Origin: Rhynchopus sp. YZ270_cl-10
Taxonomy: Eukaryota; Euglenozoa; Diplonemea; Diplonemida; Diplonemidae
DNA: 64,000 nt
Reading direction: 5' to 3'
NCBI GenBank assembly: GCA_964035575.1
Contig: OZ037881.1
Location: forward strand, 1,178,001 to 1,242,000
In this document: one piece after another, positions 10,351-20,332 of the stretch
Numbering within the stretch: the first letter of the stretch is position 1
Layout of the letters: each line of letters opens with the position of its first letter
Notes under the pieces: generated by a model
What the model saw: only the letters and a program-made list of their open reading frames with translations
Databases searched by the model: none
Told to the model about the DNA's origin: nothing
Made by a program: the position numbers and the translations under genes

Positions 10351-12003
10351 ATGAGGGCCATTGTGTTTGCAGGGCTGCTGGCTAGCACCGCAGCCGTGTC
10401 GCAGGTGCACACTGCACTTGGTCTGACAGAGGACTCACTCACTGTCTCCTGGGCGTCTGCGACCCTTGTGAAGGACCCGGTCGTTATGTACGGAGAGGGA
10501 ACCAGCATCACGTCGACTACTGCGGCAGACTCGCGTGCCTTCACACAGGACCCCGGCAGGACGTGGTACACACACGTGGCCACCCTGACAGGGCTGAAGA
10601 CAAACACCATGTACTCCTACAAGGTCGGCACCACAGGAGACTACTCCGAAGTGTTCACCGTGATGAACAGAAGGCTGCGTGACGGCACCACCGACCCCTA
10701 CCGCCACATCATCCTTGGTGACCTGGGTGCGGCATGTGCCTTCTCCGTGTGCACAGCGTGCCAGCAGCACTCGAACACATGCAACGCCACAACGTGCAGC
10801 CAGAACACCACAGTCGGCATGGTCGCCGAGACTGCCAGCGCAGACATGTTCCTGCATGTGGGTGACTTTGCGTACGACCTTGGCACCGACAACGGCACCA
10901 TCGGTGACATCTTCATGAACAACGTCGAGCAGATCTCTGCCAACAACGTGTACATGGTCTCGCACGGTAACCACGAGGACAGCGCAATCAACCTCGCACA
11001 CTACGTCGAGCGCTACAGGAACATGCCTGTGAACGCAGAGCCCCCGATGTTCAACACATCAAACGGACTCGCCCCGAACAACCTGTACTTCTCGTGGGAC
11101 CACGCCCTCGTGCACTACGTGTCGATCTCGACTGAGCTGTTCTTCGGAGTGACCGACGGCAAGACCACAGCCGACACCCTGCTGACATGGCTGAAGGCAG
11201 ACCTTGAGAAGGCAAACCAGAACAGAGACAAGGTGCCGTGGATCATCGTGGAGGGGCACAGAAGTGTGTACTGCACATGTGACGGAGACTGCGTGGGACC
11301 TGCAAAGAAGCTGCGTGACGCGATTGAGGACGTTCTCTTCGACGGAGGAGTGGACTACTTCGTGAACGGACACGAGCACAACTACGAGCGCACATACCCA
11401 CTGTACCAGAACAAGTCGGACAGGTCGACAACAAACCCACGTGCACCCATCTACGTTGTGTCTGGTGCCGCAGGGTCGCACGAGATGCACGAGCCCTTCA
11501 CACTGCCGCAGCCTGAGTGGTCTGCGTACCGTTCCAACTCGTTCTCCTACTCGCGTGTGCTTGTGCACAACTTCACCCACTTGCACTGGCAGCAGGTGCA
11601 GACGGACCCCTCGCTGTTCCCACTTGCCGACTACGGCCGTGTCATCGACGACTACTGGGTTGTGACCGACAGGCACGGACCCTTCAACAAGTCTGACGCA
11701 CCCACACACCACGCAGGCGAGTACTGCCGCGATGCGAAGTGCGAGTCGCACGACCACTGGGAGCCTCTTCTGAACATGGAGAAGAAGGAGGGTGAGACGC
11801 TTGTGTCTTCGATCCAGCGCTTCAGGAAGGAGAAGGGTGAGTCTGCGTGGAAGGGCAAGCTCAGGGGTCTCATGCAGCTTGCACGCGACCATGCTGAGGA
11901 CGCCAAGAACAGCGCCATTTGGGAGAACGTGCGTGGCGACGGCAACAGCGACAGCGCGTGGCTCTCAGACAACAAGTACCAGTGGACAGGCAACCAGGCC
12001 TAG
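10351..12003 (+). CDS. Secreted purple acid phosphatase
   Basis: Single-exon CDS of 550 residues. The ATG at 10351 is chosen over in-frame upstream codons because it begins a signal peptide (MRAIVFAGLLASTAAVSQ). A fibronectin-like N-terminal domain (about 20-110) precedes the metallophosphoesterase domain. All five metal-binding blocks of the family are visible: GDLG (D124), GDFAYD (D172, Y175), GNHE (N207, H208), EGHR (H303) and GHEHNYERTYP (H341, H343). The Tyr of the second block is the ligand that gives the purple charge-transfer colour in characterised members. Length and order match plant and fungal high-molecular-weight PAPs. Expected role: release of phosphate from organic esters outside the cell or in acidic vesicles. 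Codon use is strongly C/G-ending, as in the papain and RPL23A genes here. Confidence 0.93.
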   Translation: MRAIVFAGLLASTAAVSQVHTALGLTEDSLTVSWASATLVKDPVVMYGEGTSITSTTAADSRAFTQDPGRTWYTHVATLTGLKTNTMYSYKVGTTGDYSEVFTVMNRRLRDGTTDPYRHIILGDLGAACAFSVCTACQQHSNTCNATTCSQNTTVGMVAETASADMFLHVGDFAYDLGTDNGTIGDIFMNNVEQISANNVYMVSHGNHEDSAINLAHYVERYRNMPVNAEPPMFNTSNGLAPNNLYFSWDHALVHYVSISTELFFGVTDGKTTADTLLTWLKADLEKANQNRDKVPWIIVEGHRSVYCTCDGDCVGPAKKLRDAIEDVLFDGGVDYFVNGHEHNYERTYPLYQNKSDRSTTNPRAPIYVVSGAAGSHEMHEPFTLPQPEWSAYRSNSFSYSRVLVHNFTHLHWQQVQTDPSLFPLADYGRVIDDYWVVTDRHGPFNKSDAPTHHAGEYCRDAKCESHDHWEPLLNMEKKEGETLVSSIQRFRKEKGESAWKGKLRGLMQLARDHAEDAKNSAIWENVRGDGNSDSAWLSDNKYQWTGNQA

Positions 12004-12898
12004 ACCCTAGACCTGGGTCCATCGTGTACAGCATTTTCATTTAACGATTTTTTTCCCTCCACTGCGCCCTGACACAGGGTATGCGGAAATACTCAAGGGT
12101 TTCTTTGCCCTCATACTTCCCGCAGTTGCTCTCCTGGTTCAAATCCTTTCTCCTCGTTTGAACCACAGTTCATTCCCACACACAGGTCTTCTTTGGTCTG
12201 TGTGTGAGATGAGTTTCCCTCCACTTCCACCCCTTTATCATCACTGTGTCGAGATATATTTCCCGTTCCGCTGTTGAACGAAGGGAAAGCCCCTATTCTT
12301 GCGCCTTTTTCGAGGTTTTATCTTGGAACAGGGAGCACCAAACGTGTCCACTTTCCAAAAAATATGACCCGCTCCCCCTTCTAGAGAAAGAATACTCAAA
12401 AAACGCTGACGATAGTTTTTATGCGTTTTGCTTGGGCATGCTGACCGCTGGGGTTGCTTAGGCGCAGTTTAGTTGCCTCCCTACTTTCTCTTCCTTCCCC
12501 CCCATTTATGTGCCCTACGTCCTGATGTACGGTGAGGCGTTTGCACTTTCAACTTCTCTTTCTTCTTTGTTGGCTGTGATCCTGCCACTCGTAATGTCGG
12601 GGCTGGCTGAGCCTCAGGTGTAGGTGTAAACCCTTTCGCCTGCCAGGCGTCATGCTTTATGAAAACATCCTTTGCTGCTATTGGGTCTTGACCCCTACAG
12701 TTGTGCCCCCCACCTCGCTACGCAAGCATGGTACCTCTGTCATCCCTTTGTTTTTTATTTTCTTTTTTTTCGATTGAGCCAAATTTGCGCAGATGCGCTT
12801 TGTGTTACTCGTGTATTTTTATGTTTGGCTTAGTTTTTTTTGGCGAGGGAAGGGGAGGGCATAATTTTGGCGATAATTTTTCAAAAAAAAAAAAATTA

Positions 12899-12943
12899 GT
12901 GAAGTTCATCCTCGGGTGGCTACACTAATACAACCAAGTTTTC
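12899..12943 (+). repeat. Dispersed repeat (family 2)
   Basis: GTGAAGTTCATCCTCGGGTG followed by GCTACACTAATACAACC and AAGTTTTC, then an A-run. See the better-conserved copies at 26661 and 29731. Confidence 0.7.
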
Positions 12944-13330
12944 AAAAAAAAAAAGAAGAAGAAGAAGAAAGGATGCCCAAGATTGCTCCTAAGATTGAAG
13001 AAAAAAAAATAATATCGTCTATTGCCTTCAGGTTGCCATTGAATGCAGAACCCATCCTGTGGGTTGTTGCCAATGCAACAAGAAACGTCTTCGAATGGAA
13101 ATGGGCTCTTCGATCCGCCGCCCAAAAAGTGTGATCAAAAAGAGAAAAAAAAAAAAATACGAGGTTGACCTTGCGGTGTTTGCGTCCTACAGTGACCTCA
13201 CTCACCCCCAACGTTGCCTTATTTTTCTTTCTTTTTGTATTACGCCACTCGTGTGAACTCTCCCCTTTTTTTTTCGTTTTCTTTTTAACACTTTTTTTTT
13301 GTACAAAAAATACAGCAAAAAATTCATAGT

Positions 13331-13479
13331 CTGGGGTGATCAGGGTGTACTATTTTATTCTGCAACAAAATTCACAAAGGAAAAAACGGAGAAAAAATTC
13401 GAACTATTCGCAGTGCGATTTTTTTTTGCGATTTTTAGCGATTTTTGTTCCAGAAAAGTACCCCCTCCTGATCACCCCA
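13331..13479. mobile_element. MITE candidate with terminal inverted repeats
   Basis: The left end CTGGGGTGATCAGGGTGTAC matches, inverted, the right end GTACCCCCTCCTGATCACCC over about 20 bp. The 149-bp unit is flanked on both sides by ATAGT (13326-13330 and 13480-13484), a possible 5-bp target duplication. No coding capacity. Confidence 0.5.
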
Positions 13480-13530
13480 ATAGTGGGAAAAAGCGCACCC
13501 TGCTTGCAAGATCAAAAAAATATACATATA

Positions 13531-13575
13531 TAGCGGAGCCCATCCTCGGGTGTCTACTATCCAATCAAGCTTTCA
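13531..13575 (+). repeat. Dispersed repeat (family 2), diverged copy
   Basis: TAGCGGAGCCCATCCTCGGG then TGTCTACTATCCAATCAAGC then TTTCAAAAAG; about 80% like the consensus by eye. Confidence 0.6.
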
Positions 13576-13940
13576 AAAAGAAACAAAAATCAACCACGTT
13601 TTCCAAAAACCTGGGGACATTGCAACAGGGCCTTTACCACTGAATGATTTTCCACCCTTCCCCTTTTTCCCTCCCCTATGCAACCTCTACAACGTCATAC
13701 CATCTCGAACAATATCTCCCTTTTTTTTTATTCAAGAACCATACTTCTATTTGCTCTCTTTTAAGGATCCTGTGAAGAAAAAAAACCGTGGCTATTATCT
13801 AGTGATAGTAGTCGTATAGTCAAACAAAATTTTTTATTCAAAAAACCAACGTCAACATTCCCTCAACAGTTGTTGTGACATATCTTCACAACAAAAAAAA
13901 CATACACTAAAAAAAATGCGAAGTTTTTGACACAACCCAA

Positions 13941-16900
13941 ATGAGTATTGAACGGGAGAACGGTGTGCTGTGGGAGGGGCCGTGTGAGATTGTTGTGGAA
14001 CACGGTGCTGTTGTGGGGGAGAGTCATTTGCGCATTTATGGGGCAGGCATTGAGCTGCGTGATGCTTCTGCTGTGTCGTATCTTACGCGCTTTTTTGATG
14101 AGTCCGCTGTCGACGAAGCCTTTCACAACCACACACCAAACACCACGACGATCCCCTTCAAAAAGGTCATTCTTCGAGCAGACCAATCCGCTGCAGACGT
14201 CATCGTTATTGACTGCGACTCTGGCCGCATTGAGTTCCGCTCCATCGAGCGCGCCCCTCTCGTCAAGGACCTCCTCCAACTCCTCATCAATATCCAAACC
14301 AACACCACAACCGACTCCCAAAAAGCAATATGGTCCTCCTACGAAGAAACCGGGATCTCCCCGCTGACTCTCTTCGAATGCCACGACGCGTTTCTTCGGT
14401 TAAAAGAAACGGTGAGGATGTCGCCATTAAATGACGATTTAAAACGGGTTTTTTTTAATGACGAACAGATTTACGGTGCAGGCCTGCTTCAACCCCCACG
14501 AAACGCTTTCTTTTATAGACCACAGCGTGCAGATGGGGGGTCTACTAGAGAAACGTTGTGGCGGCGGAAGGCGGTTTCTCTTGATAAATACCGTCCTGAT
14601 ACAAAGAGGGTGTCTGCCATTGTGAGCATCACTGCCTCCTTTCTTTGCATCGAGATAACCGACAAAAGCGAGGACCAAACGATCATGCTCTACCCCCTAG
14701 AGTATATGCTGTCCTTCAGTATGTCTACGGTATCGCCAGCAGCGGTCAACATTCGATTGATAGATGGCAACCCTTCGCAGGCAAACCTCTCGGAGGTTTT
14801 GGTAATGTGTGTGGACCTGCAGACGCGGCAGACAGAAAGTGAGAAACGGCGGGTCGGGCTTCTCTTTTGCGAAACCCTCGTGGACACATGGTTAATGAAG
14901 TGCTATGAGAGCGCGGACTTTGGGGAGCGGAGGATGGGGCGGAATTCTTTATTGAATTTGCTGCGACGTTTTCACTGCCATTTCGCATCCTTGGACGACG
15001 CTAAGGAAGGCTTTGTGCGGAGAAAGCGCTTTGAACAAGCGATGCGCCCTCTTCTTCAATCGCGCGACTTTGGGAACTATGTATTCCGTGGCCTCACTCT
15101 AGGCTGCGATGCGGGCGAGCCTATAGTTCTATTCCAAACCTTCCTCAAAGGCCTCGGCGCCAGTGTCTTTGGCGGTGTCGAACAGAAGCTAAAGTTCTCC
15201 TTCAAGCTATTTGACGTCAACGAAGACGGCACGCTCGACCAACGCGAATTTGTCGAAGCGCTCAAGCTCTTCCACGAGATCAACCCCTTCTTCCTCGAGC
15301 AGACGCAGTTCCCCGGAAGCGCTGCGGACAAACAGAAGCACGGTGTCGAAGAATTTGCAATAAAACTCTTCAAGCAAGAAACAGAGCGGCGCACCGTAGT
15401 GGACATGGACGAAGAGGAAAAGCTCACCTTTGAACAGTATAAGTCGTGTATTTTGAATTCTACTCGAGATTTTGGTGATGTGCAGCTAGGCAGCCGGCTC
15501 GGCAGCAGTGGTGAAAGCAAGGACAGCGCGATTGAAGAAAAAAAGAAGGGAACCCCTGGGGCAAGCCGGTTCATCTTCTTTGGGAACGAAGACTTTGAGC
15601 TTGCGTCGCGTATTTTGCAGGGGATCACCACATCGGTGCTGGGGCACGACCTGACCAATCCTTCTGAGATTTCTACCTTTCGCAACACGACGTACGAAGT
15701 GGCCCAAGCTGCAGGCACGTCGTCTGCACGGAGGGACACAGCAGCAAAGCTGCTTGCTTCCCTGCAGGCGGCTCGCGATGTGGTCCGCACCTTCAACCTA
15801 TCAAAGAACGGCGACGAGCAGACCCCGCCCTTCTTCTTCACAGACTACGCCCCCGTGTTGTTCCGTCTGCTCCGACTTCAGTTTGGCATCGGTCGGACGG
15901 AATACCTCAAATCGCTTGGGATCGACCACATGGTGTTCAACCTCCTCTTCGGTTCGCTGTGCACCCTCAAGCAGATGTCCTCCACTGGGTCCTCTGGGTC
16001 CATCTTCTTCATTTCGCATGACGAGCGTTTCATTGTGAAGAGCCTGCCAAAGCGGGAGTTTGAGGTGCTTCTGCGGATCCTTCCTGACTACGTATTGCAT
16101 GTATATCGCCACCCGGACACACTGATCACACAGTACTGCGGGTTGTACTCGATGTCGATGAATGGGAAGGAGCTGCATGTTGTGTCCATGGTGAACACCT
16201 TCATGAACAGCAACAACATCCGGCAGGTGTACGATCTAAAGGGGAGTACAGTGAACCGCAGTATAGGGAAGAAGGGTCGTGCGAAGGGTGGTCTGGTGAG
16301 CATGAAGGATATGGACCTGAACCGTGTCGTGCACCTGCGTTGGGATCTGCGCCAGCGTCTGCTCTGGCAGATGCGCACAGACACCGCCTTCCTCGAGCAG
16401 CACGGCCTCATTGACTACTCGCTCCTCATAGGCTTCACCACGCCGCGTGTCAACACCGACATCCCGCCCGAGTCCCTCCTCGTAAACAAAGCACTAAAAA
16501 GCCTAAAGGTCAGCGACAAAATATCCAAGAAGTCCTGGACCCCTTCCTGCTGCACACGGCCCAACAGTTCACACGGCATGAAGGTCACCGAAACAGACGG
16601 ACTCCCTGATGAGTATGTGTCCCTTTTTCTTTTTCTGTTTATTTTTCAACAACATACTTCAGGGTCGAATTGGTGTACACGCAGAGCCGTCCTGCAGAAC
16701 AGAATGTGAGCACGCCCATGTTCAAGCCGTCAGTGTTCAAGCAGCACAAAGGTGGTGTTCTCACGAAGGATGGTGCCGAGGTAGTGCAGTTCGGCCTCAT
16801 CGACATTCTGACGTACTACGACACGGCGAAGGTTGTTGAGCACCGTCTCAAGCGTCTTTTGTATGCAGCACACCTCCCCCATATGGACCGTAAGTGGGTC

Positions 16901-19900
16901 AGAGGCTCTCTGGCACCCCCTCTTTGTATTTCTCTGTTATTTCCTTTGTGAAGCTGTTCTGAAGTTCTTTGTTTCTGTCAAGAGACCCTCGGCCCGCTCT
17001 CTTCCGTCCGGGGCAGAGGGCACGTAAAGTTCCTGACAGCAGGACGCTTGGGTTTGCGGGCTTGTGGGCCTGCTTATCAGCCACCGCACTGCAGGTCATC
17101 TTGGCCAGGATTGGCACGATCGCGTCAGGCTCCTCAACGCCCATCTTGCCCGGCAGGTCCATGAGGATGTTAGTCGGGACGCTACTGGTCTCCTTCGGGA
17201 ACACCCGCTTGACAGCGTCTGGAGCCTGCTCGAACGCCCACCTCCCTCAACACCCGCAGAGACCACCATTTGCGGTACCGAATGTTTCCAAGAAGGAATC
17301 CGTAGTGCGGGGGAGGGGCTAGAGTGGGGGAACGGACAGACGCGAAAATGATCTTTTCAATGAAGTTTTAGAAATCGTTGTCCCGAGCCCCTCCCTGCAC
17401 GCACCTTTCGCACTCCGAGTGGAAACAGATTACTCCCACATTTTCTCCTCTTTTTTTGATTTTGTTTGCTTTCTTTTGATCCTTACGAGTACCATCATAA
17501 ACCCCACACCACACCACCACAGGGATGCCCGCATGCGTATGTCCTGCGTGCCTGCTCCGCAATACCGCAACCGGATGCTCAACTTCCTGGAACACGTCTT
17601 CACAGACAACAATGACACCACCACTTTGGTATGTGGGCATCCCCATCCTCACAGCCTGTTTTGCTTGGGCGACAAAGGTGGCTGTGAGCATACATTCATC
17701 TTGCCAACGTTTCTTTGATCATGGATTCGCATTTTACGTATCACTCCAACAACCCCACCACCACAGCTCCGCCTGCCAAGCTTTGTCCCGCCACCTGGAG
17801 GCCGGTTCCGTGCCGTAAGTGAGGCCGGCGTGTTGGTGGACCTGGTGCTTGGAGCAAACCCACCCACCTTCTGGGTTGTGACCACTGTCGGCGCACGCAA
17901 GGATGTGCCTGGGGATGCTGAGGAGACGGGCATCATCAGGACAAAGGTGTCCCTGCAGCACGTCCTCTTCGCGTCGCCTGCGAGTACGTCTGTGTACAGC
18001 GTGGGTGGGCTGGCCGGTGCGCAGGAGCGGGGTGAAGACGAGGTGCCACTTACCTCGAGGCAGAAGGCAGGTGCGCATGCACACTTTGTGCATCCTTTGA
18101 TGGTCACGACCTGTGAACACGTGTTGTACCCGACGGTGTCGACGTACCTCACGGACCTGGAGACGAAGTACAGGATCATCTCTTTGGCAGTGGGTCTGAA
18201 TGCAACACCCACGTCAGCACCTCCTGTGGACCTGCGCACAGGGTCGAGCCCCATGCCGGACCTCACTGCAACGCCGCAGTCTCTTTCACTGCGACCTGGC
18301 GAGTCGAGCGTGGCCCCCGCCACGGTTGCCTCTGCTGGCGCAACGTTCGCCTTCCGCATCGGCTTCTTTGGTTCTGAGAACCGGCAGTCGAGGGATGCTT
18401 CCGCATCGCTTGCAGCGTTCGTGTCGAGCACACTGAACAACGTCGACTACGGCTACTTCATTGCTGCTGGGATCTACACTGGTGCAGACAACGTCCAAGG
18501 TGGCAGCCGCTTCCACAGCCAGGACAGCACCGACGAGACGCACTACGCAGTGCAGTACCTGAAGGCCAAGCTCGGGCATGTCTACGTCATGGAGGCCTTG
18601 GTTGGGAGCGACGAGGGCTTCCTTGCGGTCTTCGTTGCCTACAAGAAACGCGGTGGGCTCACCGTCTCAAAGAAGGCGTCCTACGGCGGGGTGCACTGCC
18701 TGCTTGGGGAGCACTACCTGACACCGTTTGTCGTCATCGTCTCCGCAGACGTCTCTGTGAACAACGAGGCCGACATCTTCCAGGACACAGTCCGCTTTGT
18801 GTCGTCCTCCTTGGACCTGGGGTCCTGCGTGCTTGAGGTTGTCCCTCTCGTTCTGTGGGTCTGCCCGCAGCCAAAGAGCCCCCACATATTGACAAGAGTG
18901 TCCACCAAGCCGGTTCTTCTCAATGGGAAGTCACCTGATTTGGAGCCACTTGATAACGGCCCGCGTGGTGCAAACAACTTCAGTCGTTTCAAGGCAATGG
19001 AACGGCTTGAGGACTGGGCACACAACCATCAGGTTTTTGTGTTGTACAAACGAGAGATGACTGCGACACCGAATGCATCCGAGCCGTACCCAGGGTCGAA
19101 GCGGCCTACCATCTCTGCACTGTTCCTCGAAGACGAGCAGGTGTCCAGCGAACGGTTTGCCTCTGAACGTGACGACGAAAGCGAGGGTACTGCTGCTCAG
19201 GGCGACCGTCTTGATGATACCTATGGGAGTGCTTGCGAGCCGCAGACGCAGGCAGAGTCCTCCTTCGACGCAGCTGTGGCAGACCTTGGCGCACCTGCCT
19301 TTCAGATCTCCTTTGCTGTTAAGGTGCGGACGCTGGACAGCTTCCGTCCATCTGCCCCTCTTAGCACCTCACAGGTGAATCTGAACCAGAGCTTCGGGAA
19401 CTTCAGCATGGGGAACTTCCTCACAGCGAGCAAGGCGGTGAGCCAGAGGGTGCCCGGCAGTACGTCTGCTCTGGTACCTGAGAGGGAGGTGACGTTGTGC
19501 TTCAAGGATGTGGTGCTCAAGCGCAGTGCGCAGGAGGATGCGACGGGGGTGGACGTAGGCGGGAGGACTCTGCTCATTCTCGGGAATGAGTTTGTGAAGG
19601 GAGGTGACGTGGTGCTGTACCCACAGGAGGTGGGCGACGGGGGCGCAGAGGGTGTCATTGTCTCCTGGGGCGACTTCACAGTCTGCCTCGGCAACCAGCT
19701 CGCCCCCAGTGCGCTCAGTGCAGGGCCCGGGGCTGGTGGATACTACACAGACTTCCTGCTCTCAAAACGCCTCGTTGTAACCCTCTGCTCTGCCCACGAG
19801 GTCTGCAAACCACGGGGCAACTGGGTATACCGAACCCTCCAAGGTACTGTCAAAGTATCGTCGGCTGACACCTTCAGCGTTACGTTGTATGGGTCAGGTA

Positions 19901-20020
19901 TGTTCTTCCTTTGATAAGAGGGTTTGGTTCAAGAGAGGGAAGTGAAGGGGGAACAACTACAACACAACTACAGGTATCGCTTCAGGATGCACATTGTCAG
20001 GACGCATCACGCGGAAGTAA
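13941..20020 (+). CDS. Phosphatidylinositol phosphate kinase with EF-hand and long C-terminal extension
   Basis: Five exons: 13941-16612, 16663-16860, 17523-17628, 17767-19897 and 19974-20020 (TAA); 1717 residues. An EF-hand with canonical loop D425-x-N-x-D-G-T-L-D-x-x-E436 precedes the kinase domain (about 660-985). Kinase landmarks: FIVKSL (ATP-binding K700), DLKGS (D765), IDYSLL (D825), GLIDIL (D938, the metal-binding position) and the family-typical end YRNRMLNFLEHVF. The last block lies in exon 3, which shows that the donor at 16861 (GTATGC) skips a 662-nt intron and that the following large frame belongs to the same gene. Residues after about 990 form a 725-residue extension I cannot assign. 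EF-hand/PIPK combinations are known in alveolates; the calcium-regulated type would make PI(4,5)P2 at membranes. The kinase is near certain; the fusion to exon 4 is likely from frame and phase. Confidence 0.85.
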
Positions 20021-20332
20021 ATGAAATCATGCAAAATACGCATCTGCCTTTTCATGGCACATCCAGGGGGGCAGTGCATCCAAAGTTACGTCCAAAATAG
20101 AAACCTTTCCACCTCAACAATGTAGCGATCCGAATAAAAAACGCCCCCTAGTAACCACTAACATATACCCCCCCCTGCCCCACTACCCCACAATGAAAGC
20201 AACGAATCCAAAACACCCCATACCCCCCTCTCGTTCACCAATATTTTTCCGTTACGAACTGCCGTTACCCTCTTTACCTTCTTCACCCCCATTCCCTCTA
20301 CCCCCCACCCTCCACCCTCCAGCGCATACACT

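Larger units (their letters stand above)
12004..13940. other. Intergenic spacer with repeats and a MITE candidate
   Basis: Just after the phosphatase stop there is a small hairpin (GACCC/GGGTC). Further on are the family 1 module (12515-12557), a family 2 repeat (12899-12943), a MITE candidate (13331-13479), another family 2 copy (13531-13575) and long A- and T-runs. The short open frames here are simple-sequence translations; no gene supported. Confidence 0.7.

Noticed and set aside
10435-11892. Two long minus-strand frames (10435-11001 and 11059-11892)
   Set aside because: Both lie opposite the purple acid phosphatase CDS, whose five active-site blocks fix the + frame.
17064-17351. Plus-strand open frame of 95 codons
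   Set aside because: It falls in the PIP kinase intron, has no splice-compatible link to the kinase end, and the kinase C-terminal motif is found in the next exon.
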